Shown here: one piece after another, positions 1 to 8,015 of the stretch
Position numbering within the stretch: position 1 is the first letter of the stretch
How the letters are laid out: each line of letters starts with the position of its first letter
Translations under genes and position numbers: made by a program
Assembly: GCA_041672385.1 (NCBI GenBank)
Contig: JBAYZQ010000004.1
Coordinates: 1 to 38,243 of the forward strand
DNA length: 38,243 bases
Reading direction: 5' to 3'
Source: JBAYZQ01 sp041672385
GTDB taxonomy: Bacteria; Spirochaetota; Spirochaetia; Sphaerochaetales; Sphaerochaetaceae
Notes under the pieces: generated by a model
Seen by the model: the letters and a program-made list of their open reading frames with translations, nothing else
What the model was told of the DNA's origin: nothing
Databases searched by the model: none

Positions 1-686
1 TTTATACAATTGTAAAAAGAATTTCCAAAAATGCTGACCCTTATAAAGAAATTAAAGAGCGTGATATTAAATTGGCCTTATCTCTTTATAAAAGAATGGA
101 AGAATTAATTAAAAAAAGTCCAAACACTATTGAATCTGCAATAAAACTTTCCGTGGTTGGTAATTTGCTTGATTCTGCAATTATCAAAGATGCCGGATTA
201 AAAGAAGTTCTTGAAAATGAATTTACTTCTAATTGTCCAATATGGGATATTAAGGATTTTGAAGAAGATATAAAAAAAGCTAAAACTGTTTTATTTATAG
301 CTGATAATGCAGGAGAAACTGTATTTGATCTGTTTTTATTAAAAGAACTTAAGGGAAAAAAGATTTATTACTCAGTTCGAAGTAATCCAATAATAAATGA
401 TGCTGTAAAAGAAGATGCTATAGCCTCTGGGGTTGAAAAATATGCTCAAATTATTGAAAGTGGAAGTAATGCTCCTGGTACAATAATAAGTAAAACTAGC
501 AAAGAATTTCTTGATTTATACAACAAAGCTGATTTAATAATCTCTAAGGGCCAAGGAAACTTGGAAACTCTTACAGAGGAAAATAAAGATATCTACTTTC
601 TATTGAAAGCCAAATGCCAAGTAATTGCAGATTTTTTAAATACTCAATTAGGTGGTATTTTACTCTATCATCAGAAAGAAAAATAA
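1..686 (+). CDS. DUF89/ARMT1-like metal-dependent phosphatase, 5' end outside window
   Basis: The reading frame is open from the left edge, so only the C-terminal part (about 228 residues) is visible and no start can be named. Family features are the DNAGET motif followed by a long helix, and near the end the SKGQGNLETL motif. Both belong to the DUF89 (damage-control phosphatase, ARMT1-like) fold, where acidic and Asn residues hold a divalent metal. Known members remove phosphate from damaged or overflow sugar phosphates and related metabolites; the substrate here cannot be read from sequence. It is followed after 10 nt by the flavin-reductase-like gene, whose ribosome-binding site AAGGAG overlaps this stop codon, so the two are probably co-transcribed. 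Confidence 0.8.
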   Translation, partial: YTIVKRISKNADPYKEIKERDIKLALSLYKRMEELIKKSPNTIESAIKLSVVGNLLDSAIIKDAGLKEVLENEFTSNCPIWDIKDFEEDIKKAKTVLFIADNAGETVFDLFLLKELKGKKIYYSVRSNPIINDAVKEDAIASGVEKYAQIIESGSNAPGTIISKTSKEFLDLYNKADLIISKGQGNLETLTEENKDIYFLLKAKCQVIADFLNTQLGGILLYHQKEK

Positions 687-696
687 GGAGTGTTTT

Positions 697-1203
697 ATGA
701 ATAATAATTTTAAAGACGTAAATTTTAAAGATTTTGAATTTCCAAAATTTGATGAAATAAAAAGAGGTTTTCTCATTACAGCTGGAAATTTAAATAAATT
801 TAATACTATGACAGCTGGGTGGGGGAATTTTGGAGTTTTCTGGAGCAAACCAAGTCTTGTGGTTTATGTAAGAGATACAAGATATTCTTACGGATTTTTT
901 AATGAAAATGAATATTTTACAGCTTCTTTTTTACCAAAAACTATGAAAGAAGCAATAAATCTTTGTGGGACCCTTCATGGAAATGAAGTTGATAAAGTCT
1001 CTTTAAGTCATTTAACACCTTTTGCTATAGAAAAAAGTGTAGCGTTTGAACAGGCTGAAAAGATTATAGTTTGTAAAAAAGTTTTTCATACAGATGTAAG
1101 ACCTGAAAATATGGATGATCCTTCTTTTGATAATAAGATTTATCCTTTAAAAGATTATCATCGAATGTTTTTTGGTGAAATAGTTAAAATTATCTCAAAA
1201 TAA
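697..1203 (+). CDS. flavin-reductase-like FMN-binding split-barrel protein
   Basis: A 168-residue protein starting at ATG 697, chosen because AAGGAG lies at 685-690 with 6 nt spacing; an in-frame upstream ATG at 652 would overlap the preceding gene and has no such site. The sequence runs through the flavin-reductase-like split barrel: an early KRGFLITAG strand, then MTAGWGNFG and the VYVRDTRYSY segment, where family members bind FMN phosphate, then EYFTASFLP. Such proteins bind FMN and act as flavin reductases or small redox proteins in the cytoplasm. The partner is unknown. Its TAA overlaps the ATG of the next gene (TAATG at 1201-1205), so translation is coupled to the YkgJ-like protein. Confidence 0.8.
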   Translation: MNNNFKDVNFKDFEFPKFDEIKRGFLITAGNLNKFNTMTAGWGNFGVFWSKPSLVVYVRDTRYSYGFFNENEYFTASFLPKTMKEAINLCGTLHGNEVDKVSLSHLTPFAIEKSVAFEQAEKIIVCKKVFHTDVRPENMDDPSFDNKIYPLKDYHRMFFGEIVKIISK

Positions 1204-1556
1204 TGAAAAAATGGGAAGCCAAATGTAAAAGATGTGGCCTTTGCTGTTATGAAAAGATCATTACAGAAGAATTTTTATTTATTGATCTTGATTCTTCTTG
1301 TGGTTTTTTTGATACAAAAACAAACACATGTCGTGTTTATTCTTATCGATTTAAAAAACAGAAAAGATGTCGAAGAGTTAATATTTTTAGAGTGATTTTT
1401 TCAAAAGCCTTGCCCAAAGAATGTGGATATGTTCTATGGGCTAAAAAAAGACATATTCCAATTCGAAAAAAATTAATCACAAAATTAATTCACAGTAGCT
1501 CTTTCCAACCTAAAAACGAAGTAGAAAAAGAGGTTCTAAAGTTGTTGAATAAATGA
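1203..1556 (+). CDS. YkgJ-family Cys-cluster (Zn/Fe chelating) protein
   Basis: A 117-residue basic protein. Near the N-terminus it has the YkgJ-type cluster CKRCGLCC (about residues 8-15), followed by further cysteines in DSSCGFFD, NTCRVYSYR and KRCRRV. The family (YkgJ/UPF0153) is thought to bind zinc or an Fe-S cluster; the biochemical role is not established. The start codon shares one base with the previous stop, so it is translated as part of the DUF89/flavin-reductase unit. No terminator hairpin was seen after it; the next gene has its own promoter within the following 80 bases. Confidence 0.75.
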   Translation: MKKWEAKCKRCGLCCYEKIITEEFLFIDLDSSCGFFDTKTNTCRVYSYRFKKQKRCRRVNIFRVIFSKALPKECGYVLWAKKRHIPIRKKLITKLIHSSSFQPKNEVEKEVLKLLNK

Positions 1557-1586
1557 AAATAGAACGATTTATCATCTTTAATATTT

Positions 1587-1615
1587 TTGACACCTTAATA
1601 TAACTGTGATAGTAT
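1587..1615 (+). promoter_or_regulatory. sigma-70-type promoter for the ene-reductase gene
   Basis: TTGACA at 1587-1592, a 17-bp spacer, then TAGTAT at 1610-1615, followed by a short leader with TTAGGAGG before ATG 1638. The -35 is perfect and the -10 matches 4 of 6. Confidence 0.6.
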
Positions 1616-1637
1616 AAAAACAAAGTTAGGAGGCTCT

Positions 1638-3911
1638 ATGAAAACTGATAAAAAGATTCAAGAATTAATTGACGGCTACGGATCTTGGGTAAAAAAAGAT
1701 TGTGAAAATGTAGCTGGTGGAACAGGTAGAATGACCAAAGACCTTTACCCCTATGATAAAATATTTTCTCCTATTAAAATCAATAGGACTACAATTAAAA
1801 ATAGAGTTGTAATGGCACCTATGGGAAACATTGATATGTGTGAGGAAACAGGCCGTCCAAACGATAAAATGTTACAGTATTTTTTCGCAAGAGCCAAAGG
1901 TGGTGTAGGATTATTAACAACCGGGTTAATTCCAGTGAGTCATGGAATTGATCATAGTGTTACAGAACCACACAATCTTTCTTATTTTCCACGAATTGAT
2001 GGAAGTAGAACAAACTATCAAGGCTGGAGAGATTTAGCACAAGGTTGCCATGCCTATGGAAGTAAAATCTTTATTCAATTAACTCCAGGACTGGGAAGAG
2101 TTGGAAACCCGCAGTGTCTTATGACAATGAAAAAATTTCCTGTTTCTGCTTCTTATAATCCAAATTATTATATTTCTCAAATCCCATGTATGAGACTCTC
2201 AGACCATAATATGAAAAAAATTATTTCCAACGCAGGGCAAGCTTCAGCAGATGCTCAGGTCTGTGGAATGGATGGAGTTTATCTTCATGGGCATGAAGGA
2301 TATCTATTAGAACAGTGCACAAACCCAGCTTTTAACAGAAGAAAAATGGGAAGATACGCTAATTATCAGCAATTTGGATTAGATTTAATTACTGAGATAA
2401 GAAAAAGAGTTGGTCCTAATTATCCTATAATGTATAGAATTGATTTAAGTCTTGCATTAAATGAAACTTATGGTGAAGAGGGAATGAAAGAAAAACCTCT
2501 TCATAAATTCAAAAAAGGTAGAAGCGTTGCTCAGACTCTTGAATATATGGAAAATCTTGTAAAATGTGGAGTTGATATTTTTGACGTGGATCTTGGGTGT
2601 TATGATAACTGGTGGCTTCCACATCCACCTGAAGGAATGCCAGCAGGATGCTTCTTGGATGTTTCAGAAATTGTAAAAAAACATTTCAAAGAAAAGAAGA
2701 TTATCTCAAATGCAGGTGTTGAAGTACCTGTTGTTGGTGTTGGAAAACTTGGATATCCAGATTTAGGAGAAAAAGCTCTTAGAGATGAAAAATGCGACAT
2801 GATAATGCTCGGTAGACCGCTACTTGCAGACTCTGATTGGTGTCTTAAAGCCTATAGTGGAAAAGTTGAACAAATAAGACCATGTATTGGTTGTCAAGAA
2901 GGCTGTATTAATGAGTTTGTTGAAGGTGGGCATCCACAATGTGCTGTTAATCCTAGAACAGGCTTTGAAGATGTGCTTCCTGATACTCTTCCTTTAGCAA
3001 GTAAAATCAAAAAAATTGGAGTTGTTGGTTCTGGCCCTGGTGGAATTCTTACAGCTTTGACTTTAGCAAAACGTGGACACATTGTTGAACTATTAGAAAA
3101 GACTGAAAAAGTTGGTGGAAAGATAAATGCCGGTAGTATTCCAAAAATCAAATTTGATATTGCAAACTATCTTGTTTATCTTAACGATCAAGTTAAAGAA
3201 GCTCAAAAAAGCAGTAATTTTACTTTGAAAAAAGGTGTTAATGTTGATACTGCCTATTTGAAAGAGCAAAAGTATGATGCAGTTGTTATTGCTATAGGAA
3301 CAAAGGATATTAACCCACCTATTACAGGAATTGAGAAAGTTAAAACAGTTCAGGCAACTACTTTACTGGAACATCCAGAGGAATGTGCAAAAGCAAAGAA
3401 AATTGTTGTAGTTGGAGGTGGAGTTGTTGGGTGTGAAATTGCTTTCTATCTAAAGACAGAATTAAAAAAAGAAGTTACTGTTGTTGAAATGCTTGATTAT
3501 TTCATGAAAGGAGCTTGTACTGCAAATCGTGGTTATTTACTCTATTACATGAAAAAAGAAAACATTAAGCTTATGAATTGTGCTAAAGTAGTATCTTTTG
3601 ATAAAAACAAAGTTATTGTTGAACAGAATACTTCTAAAAATGTTCCAAATCCTTATAACTGTTGGCAACCTATTCTTCCTGCCAATATTCCTAACCCTCT
3701 TGCAAAGAAATTGGGAAAAGAAGTTGAAAAGAAAGCGCTTGATGCAGATTTGGTTGTAATGGCACTTGGTGGAAAAGCTGATGAGAGTCTTTTCTTTGCA
3801 AGCCAAGCAGAACATGTTGCTGATGAAGTTTATAATGTTGGTGATAGCTTTAAAGAAGGAAGAGTCCTTGAAGCAACAAGATCAGCTTATAATCTTTCTT
3901 TGAGAATTTAG
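1638..3911 (+). CDS. Old-yellow-enzyme/2,4-dienoyl-CoA-reductase-type flavin, Fe-S and FAD oxidoreductase
   Basis: A 757-residue multidomain reductase. After an unusual charged extension of about 45 residues comes the FMN TIM barrel (PYDKIFSPIKI... onward), with VVMAPMG and the active-site region LHGHEGYLLEQ. A Cys cluster follows at residues 416, 419, 423 and 435 (CIGCQEGC...C), the usual 4Fe-4S ligand pattern. Then come an FAD-binding Rossmann motif (GVVGSGPGG) and an NAD(P) motif (VVVGGGVVGCE). This order matches 2,4-dienoyl-CoA reductase (FadH-like) and clostridial enoate reductases: NAD(P)H to FAD to Fe-S to FMN to an activated C=C bond. The substrate is not readable. It starts at ATG after a strong TTAGGAGG site. 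Its stop overlaps the stop of the convergent hydrolase gene by 4 nt. Confidence 0.9.
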   Translation: MKTDKKIQELIDGYGSWVKKDCENVAGGTGRMTKDLYPYDKIFSPIKINRTTIKNRVVMAPMGNIDMCEETGRPNDKMLQYFFARAKGGVGLLTTGLIPVSHGIDHSVTEPHNLSYFPRIDGSRTNYQGWRDLAQGCHAYGSKIFIQLTPGLGRVGNPQCLMTMKKFPVSASYNPNYYISQIPCMRLSDHNMKKIISNAGQASADAQVCGMDGVYLHGHEGYLLEQCTNPAFNRRKMGRYANYQQFGLDLITEIRKRVGPNYPIMYRIDLSLALNETYGEEGMKEKPLHKFKKGRSVAQTLEYMENLVKCGVDIFDVDLGCYDNWWLPHPPEGMPAGCFLDVSEIVKKHFKEKKIISNAGVEVPVVGVGKLGYPDLGEKALRDEKCDMIMLGRPLLADSDWCLKAYSGKVEQIRPCIGCQEGCINEFVEGGHPQCAVNPRTGFEDVLPDTLPLASKIKKIGVVGSGPGGILTALTLAKRGHIVELLEKTEKVGGKINAGSIPKIKFDIANYLVYLNDQVKEAQKSSNFTLKKGVNVDTAYLKEQKYDAVVIAIGTKDINPPITGIEKVKTVQATTLLEHPEECAKAKKIVVVGGGVVGCEIAFYLKTELKKEVTVVEMLDYFMKGACTANRGYLLYYMKKENIKLMNCAKVVSFDKNKVIVEQNTSKNVPNPYNCWQPILPANIPNPLAKKLGKEVEKKALDADLVVMALGGKADESLFFASQAEHVADEVYNVGDSFKEGRVLEATRSAYNLSLRI

Positions 3912-4666
3912 ACTTCATAACTTTTAAAAAGTTCCGGAATAAAAGCATTTGGGAAAATCTTTTTTGCTTCTTGTTCAATGGAACTTTGAATTTCTTTTGA
4001 AAGTGGGAGATGAACCAGAAAAAGTTTTCCAGCTTCTAAAGATTTAGCTTTTAAAGCGGCCTGTTCAGCAGTTGAATGGCCGCCTTTTTTTAACCTTTTT
4101 TCATCTTGATGAGTTCCACCTGCCTCATGAATTAAAATTGAACATTTTTTAGTTTCTTCTATAATTTCTTTGGAATAAATACAGTCACTGAAAGAGACCA
4201 TTGTTTCATTTTCTTCTTTAACAGCATATCCAAAAGTTTCTACTCCATGTTCTACTTCAAAAGAAAAGAAAGAAAGGCCATTCAATTTTGTTGTTGAATT
4301 CTTTTCTAATACAATAAACTCAATTGGAAAAATACCTTTCTTTTTCTCAATTTCAAATAAAGCACACAGTTGTTTTGCTTTTAAAATTGTTGCTTCGTTG
4401 GATAGAATCTTAATAGGCTCTTTTCTTTTTAGAAGCCATAAATTATGTAATAAAGAAACTAATGCATAAATATGGTCTATATGAGCATGTGTTAAAAATA
4501 TTGCTTCAAGATTTAAAGGATCAAGATTGGCTTTTCTTAATTCTTGACAAGGAGAAGAACTTGTATCAAATAAGTAAAGCTTACCCTTGCTATTTAAAAC
4601 ATACGAAGTATTTGAAGACTCTGCTGATTGTAAAGAACCTTGATAACCCAAAAAAGTTAAATCCAT
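3908..4666 (-). CDS. metallo-beta-lactamase-fold hydrolase (RNase Z-like)
   Basis: A 252-residue cytoplasmic protein with the binuclear-zinc signature HAHIDH at residues 60-65, further ligand candidates His140 and Asp161 (SFSDC), His180 and His186 in HEAGGTH, His197 in GGHSTAEQAA, and His219. The GGHST motif near the C-terminus is typical of RNase Z/arylsulfatase-like members of the fold. It lacks the long exosite arm expected of a canonical tRNA 3' processing enzyme, so a small-molecule phosphodiesterase or ester hydrolase is equally possible. It is the last gene of TTT operon 1: its start is one base from the TctA stop, implying coupled translation and a possible role in processing the imported compound. 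Its stop codon overlaps that of the convergent oxidoreductase (3908-3911). Confidence 0.8.
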   Translation of the reverse strand: MDLTFLGYQGSLQSAESSNTSYVLNSKGKLYLFDTSSSPCQELRKANLDPLNLEAIFLTHAHIDHIYALVSLLHNLWLLKRKEPIKILSNEATILKAKQLCALFEIEKKKGIFPIEFIVLEKNSTTKLNGLSFFSFEVEHGVETFGYAVKEENETMVSFSDCIYSKEIIEETKKCSILIHEAGGTHQDEKRLKKGGHSTAEQAALKAKSLEAGKLFLVHLPLSKEIQSSIEQEAKKIFPNAFIPELFKSYEV

Positions 4667-4667
4667 T

Positions 4668-6182
4668 TTATTTCTCTCTTTTCTTTTTTATTATTGGATA
4701 AACAATGGACAAAATGGCTAAAAGGATAAATAAAAGACAGATTGGCTTGGTGAAGAAGGTAAAATAATTACCAGCAGCAAGTTTAACTGCTCTTCTGAAA
4801 TTTTCTTCAAACATTTGGCCTAAAATTAAACCAAGTACAATAGGTGAAATAGGGTAGCCATCTTTTTTGCAGACATATCCAATTAAACCCATAAAGATTG
4901 CAATTCCCATATTATAAATACCAACAGAAGTTGCTTGTCCGGCAATTGCATAAGATCCAATAAAGCTTAAAGCAAGAACGATTGGGAAAAGTATTCCTCC
5001 TGGGACTTTTAAAATTTTTGGATATATCCTTACTCCAGCAATTTGGAACAATGCCATGAATAGGTTTGCAATGAACATTGTAATAAAGATCGCGTAGACA
5101 AGACTCATGTTTTGCTGGAAAAGTTGATATCCAGGAGCAATGCCTTTAATCATCAAAGCACCAATTAATACTGCCGTAGCACTATCTCCAGGAATTCCCA
5201 AAGCTAGGGCTGGAATTAAAGCACCACCAGTAACAGCATTATTTGCAACTTCTGGAGCAAAAACGCCTTCAAGACATCCTGTTCCCAATTCTTCAAGTTT
5301 TCCATTAGAAGCATTAATAATGTTTCTAGCCGAATCTAAGGACATAAAGACTGCAATACTGGCACCGGTTCCAGGAATTGCTCCTACAACAGTCCCAATG
5401 CCAAGAGAACTTAAAATTATTTTCCACATTGATCTAATTTTCTTAAAAGGAGGGAAAAGGTTTTTTATTTCAACTTGTTTGACTGGTTCCTTTGGCTTAT
5501 CAATATTTTTAAGTTCATAAAGAACTTGAGAAACACCAAAGAGTCCAATAAGAGAACTGGTTAAATCAAAACCTTTGGTAAAAGGAGTTTGAGATAAATA
5601 TTGAGCAAAGGGGATTCTTAAAGCTCCACTAAAAGGGTCTGCACCCAAAAAAGAAAGAATCATTCCAAAAGCTCCCATAAAGAGACCTTTTAACAAAGAT
5701 TTTCCGGAAACAGAAGCAATAATTACAAGTCCCACTAAAGCCAAAGTTGTTTTTTCAGCTGGACCAAAAGCTAAAGTTGCTTTGGCGATTAAAGGTGAAA
5801 AGAAAATAAGACAAATTAAACTTCCTGTTCCACCAATTAAAGAAGCTATTACTGCACCACCAAGGGCCTGCCCAGCAAGGCCTTTATCTGTCATTTTTTT
5901 CCCATCAATAACAGTTGCTATTGCATTAGGATTACCAGGAATTCCTAATAATATTGCTGGAATTGAAGCTCCTGATACTGCTCCACAATAAACCGCTAGT
6001 AATAATCCTATTCCAGTTGCAGTAGGTAATTGAAAGCTAATTGGCATTACCAAAGCTATTCCCATCGTTGCTGTTAAGCCCGGTAAAGCTCCTAGTAAAA
6101 TTCCAAGAATTGAACCGGCTGCCATCCAAGCGATTGTTGACACATTTAAGACCTGGGAGAGGCCTGCAAGAAAAAAATCCAT
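4668..6182 (-). CDS. tctA: TTT transporter large membrane subunit TctA (system 1)
   Basis: A 504-residue protein with about 10-12 hydrophobic segments, the normal length for TctA. It has the family's glycine/proline-rich blocks, for example GILLGALPGLTATMGIAL near residue 25, LLGIPGNPNAIATVIDG near 75, and the second-half repeat VVGAIPGTGASIAVFMS plus ALALGIPGDSATAVL. These two repeated loops form the substrate pathway in the inner membrane; transport is driven by an ion gradient together with a periplasmic TctC protein. It lies between tctB (9 nt upstream) and the hydrolase gene (1 nt downstream), with a GGAGGAAG ribosome-binding site. The substrate is not identifiable from sequence. Confidence 0.92.
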   Translation of the reverse strand: MDFFLAGLSQVLNVSTIAWMAAGSILGILLGALPGLTATMGIALVMPISFQLPTATGIGLLLAVYCGAVSGASIPAILLGIPGNPNAIATVIDGKKMTDKGLAGQALGGAVIASLIGGTGSLICLIFFSPLIAKATLAFGPAEKTTLALVGLVIIASVSGKSLLKGLFMGAFGMILSFLGADPFSGALRIPFAQYLSQTPFTKGFDLTSSLIGLFGVSQVLYELKNIDKPKEPVKQVEIKNLFPPFKKIRSMWKIILSSLGIGTVVGAIPGTGASIAVFMSLDSARNIINASNGKLEELGTGCLEGVFAPEVANNAVTGGALIPALALGIPGDSATAVLIGALMIKGIAPGYQLFQQNMSLVYAIFITMFIANLFMALFQIAGVRIYPKILKVPGGILFPIVLALSFIGSYAIAGQATSVGIYNMGIAIFMGLIGYVCKKDGYPISPIVLGLILGQMFEENFRRAVKLAAGNYFTFFTKPICLLFILLAILSIVYPIIKKKREK

Positions 6183-6191
6183 AACTTCCTC

Positions 6192-6914
6192 CTACCAGTA
6201 GATGATACCTTTTATTAATTCTACAAGAAAAAATTGCTTAAACATTAAATATAAAAATTCAGTTGTTAAGACTGAAATAGCCCCTGACATTTTTACTTGA
6301 GTAAAAAGGTTTTTGTTTTTGAAAATTTTGTTAATTAGGATATTGAATATAAAAAATAGAACACTCACAAGAAGAATGGTTAATAACAAAGTTGCAACAC
6401 TGCTTCCCAACCAAGCTGGAATCAATTGTTTTCTTCCGTTTATTAAAAGGAATCTAGTAAGTTTTCTTCCTGCTGTATAAACAGCAATTAAAATGATTTC
6501 AGAAATTATAGCTCCTGAAAAAAAGGCTTTTAAATTAGACTTTTGCAAACCTAAAGTAAGATTTGCAAAAGTTAAAATGTAAATTAGCAAACTCGTACTT
6601 AGGATAAAACCAAAAATACGTGCCGTAGATACATAAAGTAATGATAAAACAATAGTCAAAATTAACAGATGTTTTTCGACTGTATTAAGTTTGTTTTCTA
6701 CGTTTTCATCTTTAACTTTCTTGTCAGTAAGCCAAATATAAAAAGAAGAAATAAACATAAATATTCCTAGAACCAAAGGAATTATTCTTCCACCTGGATC
6801 TCCTCCAATGCTATCACCTAGCATCCTACTATCACCAAGTTGTACTACATAAAAAATGTAAACAAGTGAAAAAACACAAAAGGCAAAAGGGGTAATTTTT
6901 CGAGTTTTAAACAT
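6192..6914 (-). CDS. tctB: TTT transporter small membrane subunit TctB (system 1)
   Basis: A 240-residue hydrophobic protein with about five to six predicted membrane segments, longer than usual for TctB (roughly 150-180) because of an added C-terminal pair of segments. The opening layout (short basic N-terminus, a hydrophobic segment, then the conserved-looking GRIIPLVLGIFMFISSFYIW block) fits the TctB/DUF1468 family. Position decides the call: it lies between the binding protein gene (13 nt upstream) and tctA (9 nt downstream). It would form the inner-membrane complex with TctA. Sequence conservation of TctB is low in general, so the call rests on context plus topology. Confidence 0.85.
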   Translation of the reverse strand: MFKTRKITPFAFCVFSLVYIFYVVQLGDSRMLGDSIGGDPGGRIIPLVLGIFMFISSFYIWLTDKKVKDENVENKLNTVEKHLLILTIVLSLLYVSTARIFGFILSTSLLIYILTFANLTLGLQKSNLKAFFSGAIISEIILIAVYTAGRKLTRFLLINGRKQLIPAWLGSSVATLLLTILLVSVLFFIFNILINKIFKNKNLFTQVKMSGAISVLTTEFLYLMFKQFFLVELIKGIIYW

Positions 6915-6927
6915 CTGGAAGTTCCTA

Positions 6928-7908
6928 TTATTTCATTTTGTAGAGGCCTGCTTCCTTTAAGATAGGAGTGTAGGCATCGATAAGAGTCTGATCATAAGCA
7001 GTGTAATCTTCAAGTTTTTTAAAGAATGGAATAAGTCCTTTTTCTTTCATAAAACTCTGGAAACCTTCACTGTTAAAAGCTTTTTCAGCCATATCAGCCA
7101 AGTATTGTTCTATTTCTGCGCTTGTTCCTTTCTTTACACAAATAGCTCTAAATGAACCACCTGGAACTGTAAAATCGTAACCGCATTCTTCAAGAGTTGG
7201 AACATCACTAAGTTCTGCTTTAATACTTCTATCTGGAGTAAGAATTACAAGAGGAATTAAACCATCAAGGTTGTTAATAACTTCACTCTGGCTGAAAATA
7301 CCAGCTTCTGCATGTCCACCAAGAACTGCAGGGATAAGTTCTGCACCACCATTGAATGATGTTACATTAAAAGTTTTTCCAAAATTTAAATTGATTCCAA
7401 TAGATGCAACTCCTGTTGCTCCTGTTTGACCAGCATTTCCTAAAACAATTGTTCCAGGAGTTTTTTCAGCTGCTTCTACTAATTCTTGAAAAGTTTTATA
7501 AGGGCTTTTTTTATTAACTGCAATGATGAAAGGATCCCAGTTCAAACTTGCAATATGATCAAGTTCTTTAAAGCCTTCTGTTGTTCCTTGAAGAGTTGCA
7601 CTAACTGTGTGAGTTCCTGCACCCAATAAAGAATAACCATCTGCTTCACCATTAAGCAATTCGTTTGTACCAATAGCACTACTTCCACCAGGAATATTTG
7701 TAATAATAACATTTTGACCTGTGGCTTTCTTAAATTCTTCAGCAAAGGCTCTGAAAATTAAATCTGTACCACCTCCAGCACTGAAACCAACAACAATGTT
7801 AAAATTCTTTTCAGGATCAGGAAATGTTTGTTTTTCTGTCTGAGCTTCAGCAAAGACAAAACCTGTGAACAACGACAAAATAACTAGAATAATTAGAAAT
7901 TTTTTCAT
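6928..7908 (-). CDS. tctC: TTT transporter periplasmic solute-binding protein TctC (system 1)
   Basis: A 326-residue secreted protein. The start at ATG 7908 is chosen because GGAGG (7916-7920) sits 7 nt upstream and the protein then opens with a clean signal peptide (MKKFLIILVILSLFTGFVFA, cleavage before EAQT). Bug/TctC features follow: NIVVGFSAGGGTDLIFRAF, the IITNIPGGSSAIGTNELL loop that contacts the ligand carboxylate, and TIVLGNAGQTGATG. It delivers the ligand to TctAB. It is first in the order tctC-tctB-tctA-hydrolase and lies 107 nt downstream of ygiQ on the same strand; a weak -10 (TATGAT at 7933-7938) may start the unit separately. Confidence 0.92.
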   Translation of the reverse strand: MKKFLIILVILSLFTGFVFAEAQTEKQTFPDPEKNFNIVVGFSAGGGTDLIFRAFAEEFKKATGQNVIITNIPGGSSAIGTNELLNGEADGYSLLGAGTHTVSATLQGTTEGFKELDHIASLNWDPFIIAVNKKSPYKTFQELVEAAEKTPGTIVLGNAGQTGATGVASIGINLNFGKTFNVTSFNGGAELIPAVLGGHAEAGIFSQSEVINNLDGLIPLVILTPDRSIKAELSDVPTLEECGYDFTVPGGSFRAICVKKGTSAEIEQYLADMAEKAFNSEGFQSFMKEKGLIPFFKKLEDYTAYDQTLIDAYTPILKEAGLYKMK

Positions 7909-8015
7909 AAAGTTTCCTCCAACAACAATGATATCATAATAATGAAAAAAAGCCATTAAAAGAATAAAAGATTTCTTTTGCTTTCGTTTTGTAAAATTTA
8001 AAAATAAGAAAGGTT

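Noticed and set aside
652..696. Upstream ATG for the flavin-reductase-like gene
   Set aside because: It would lie inside the preceding gene without a ribosome-binding site; ATG 697 has AAGGAG at the right distance.
7928..7938. TGATATCATT palindrome near the tctC promoter, also present at 19508-19517 before the lipid kinase gene
   Set aside because: Both copies overlap -10-like sequence (TATGAT, TATCAT), and two AT-rich 10-mers in 38 kb are not strong evidence for a shared operator.
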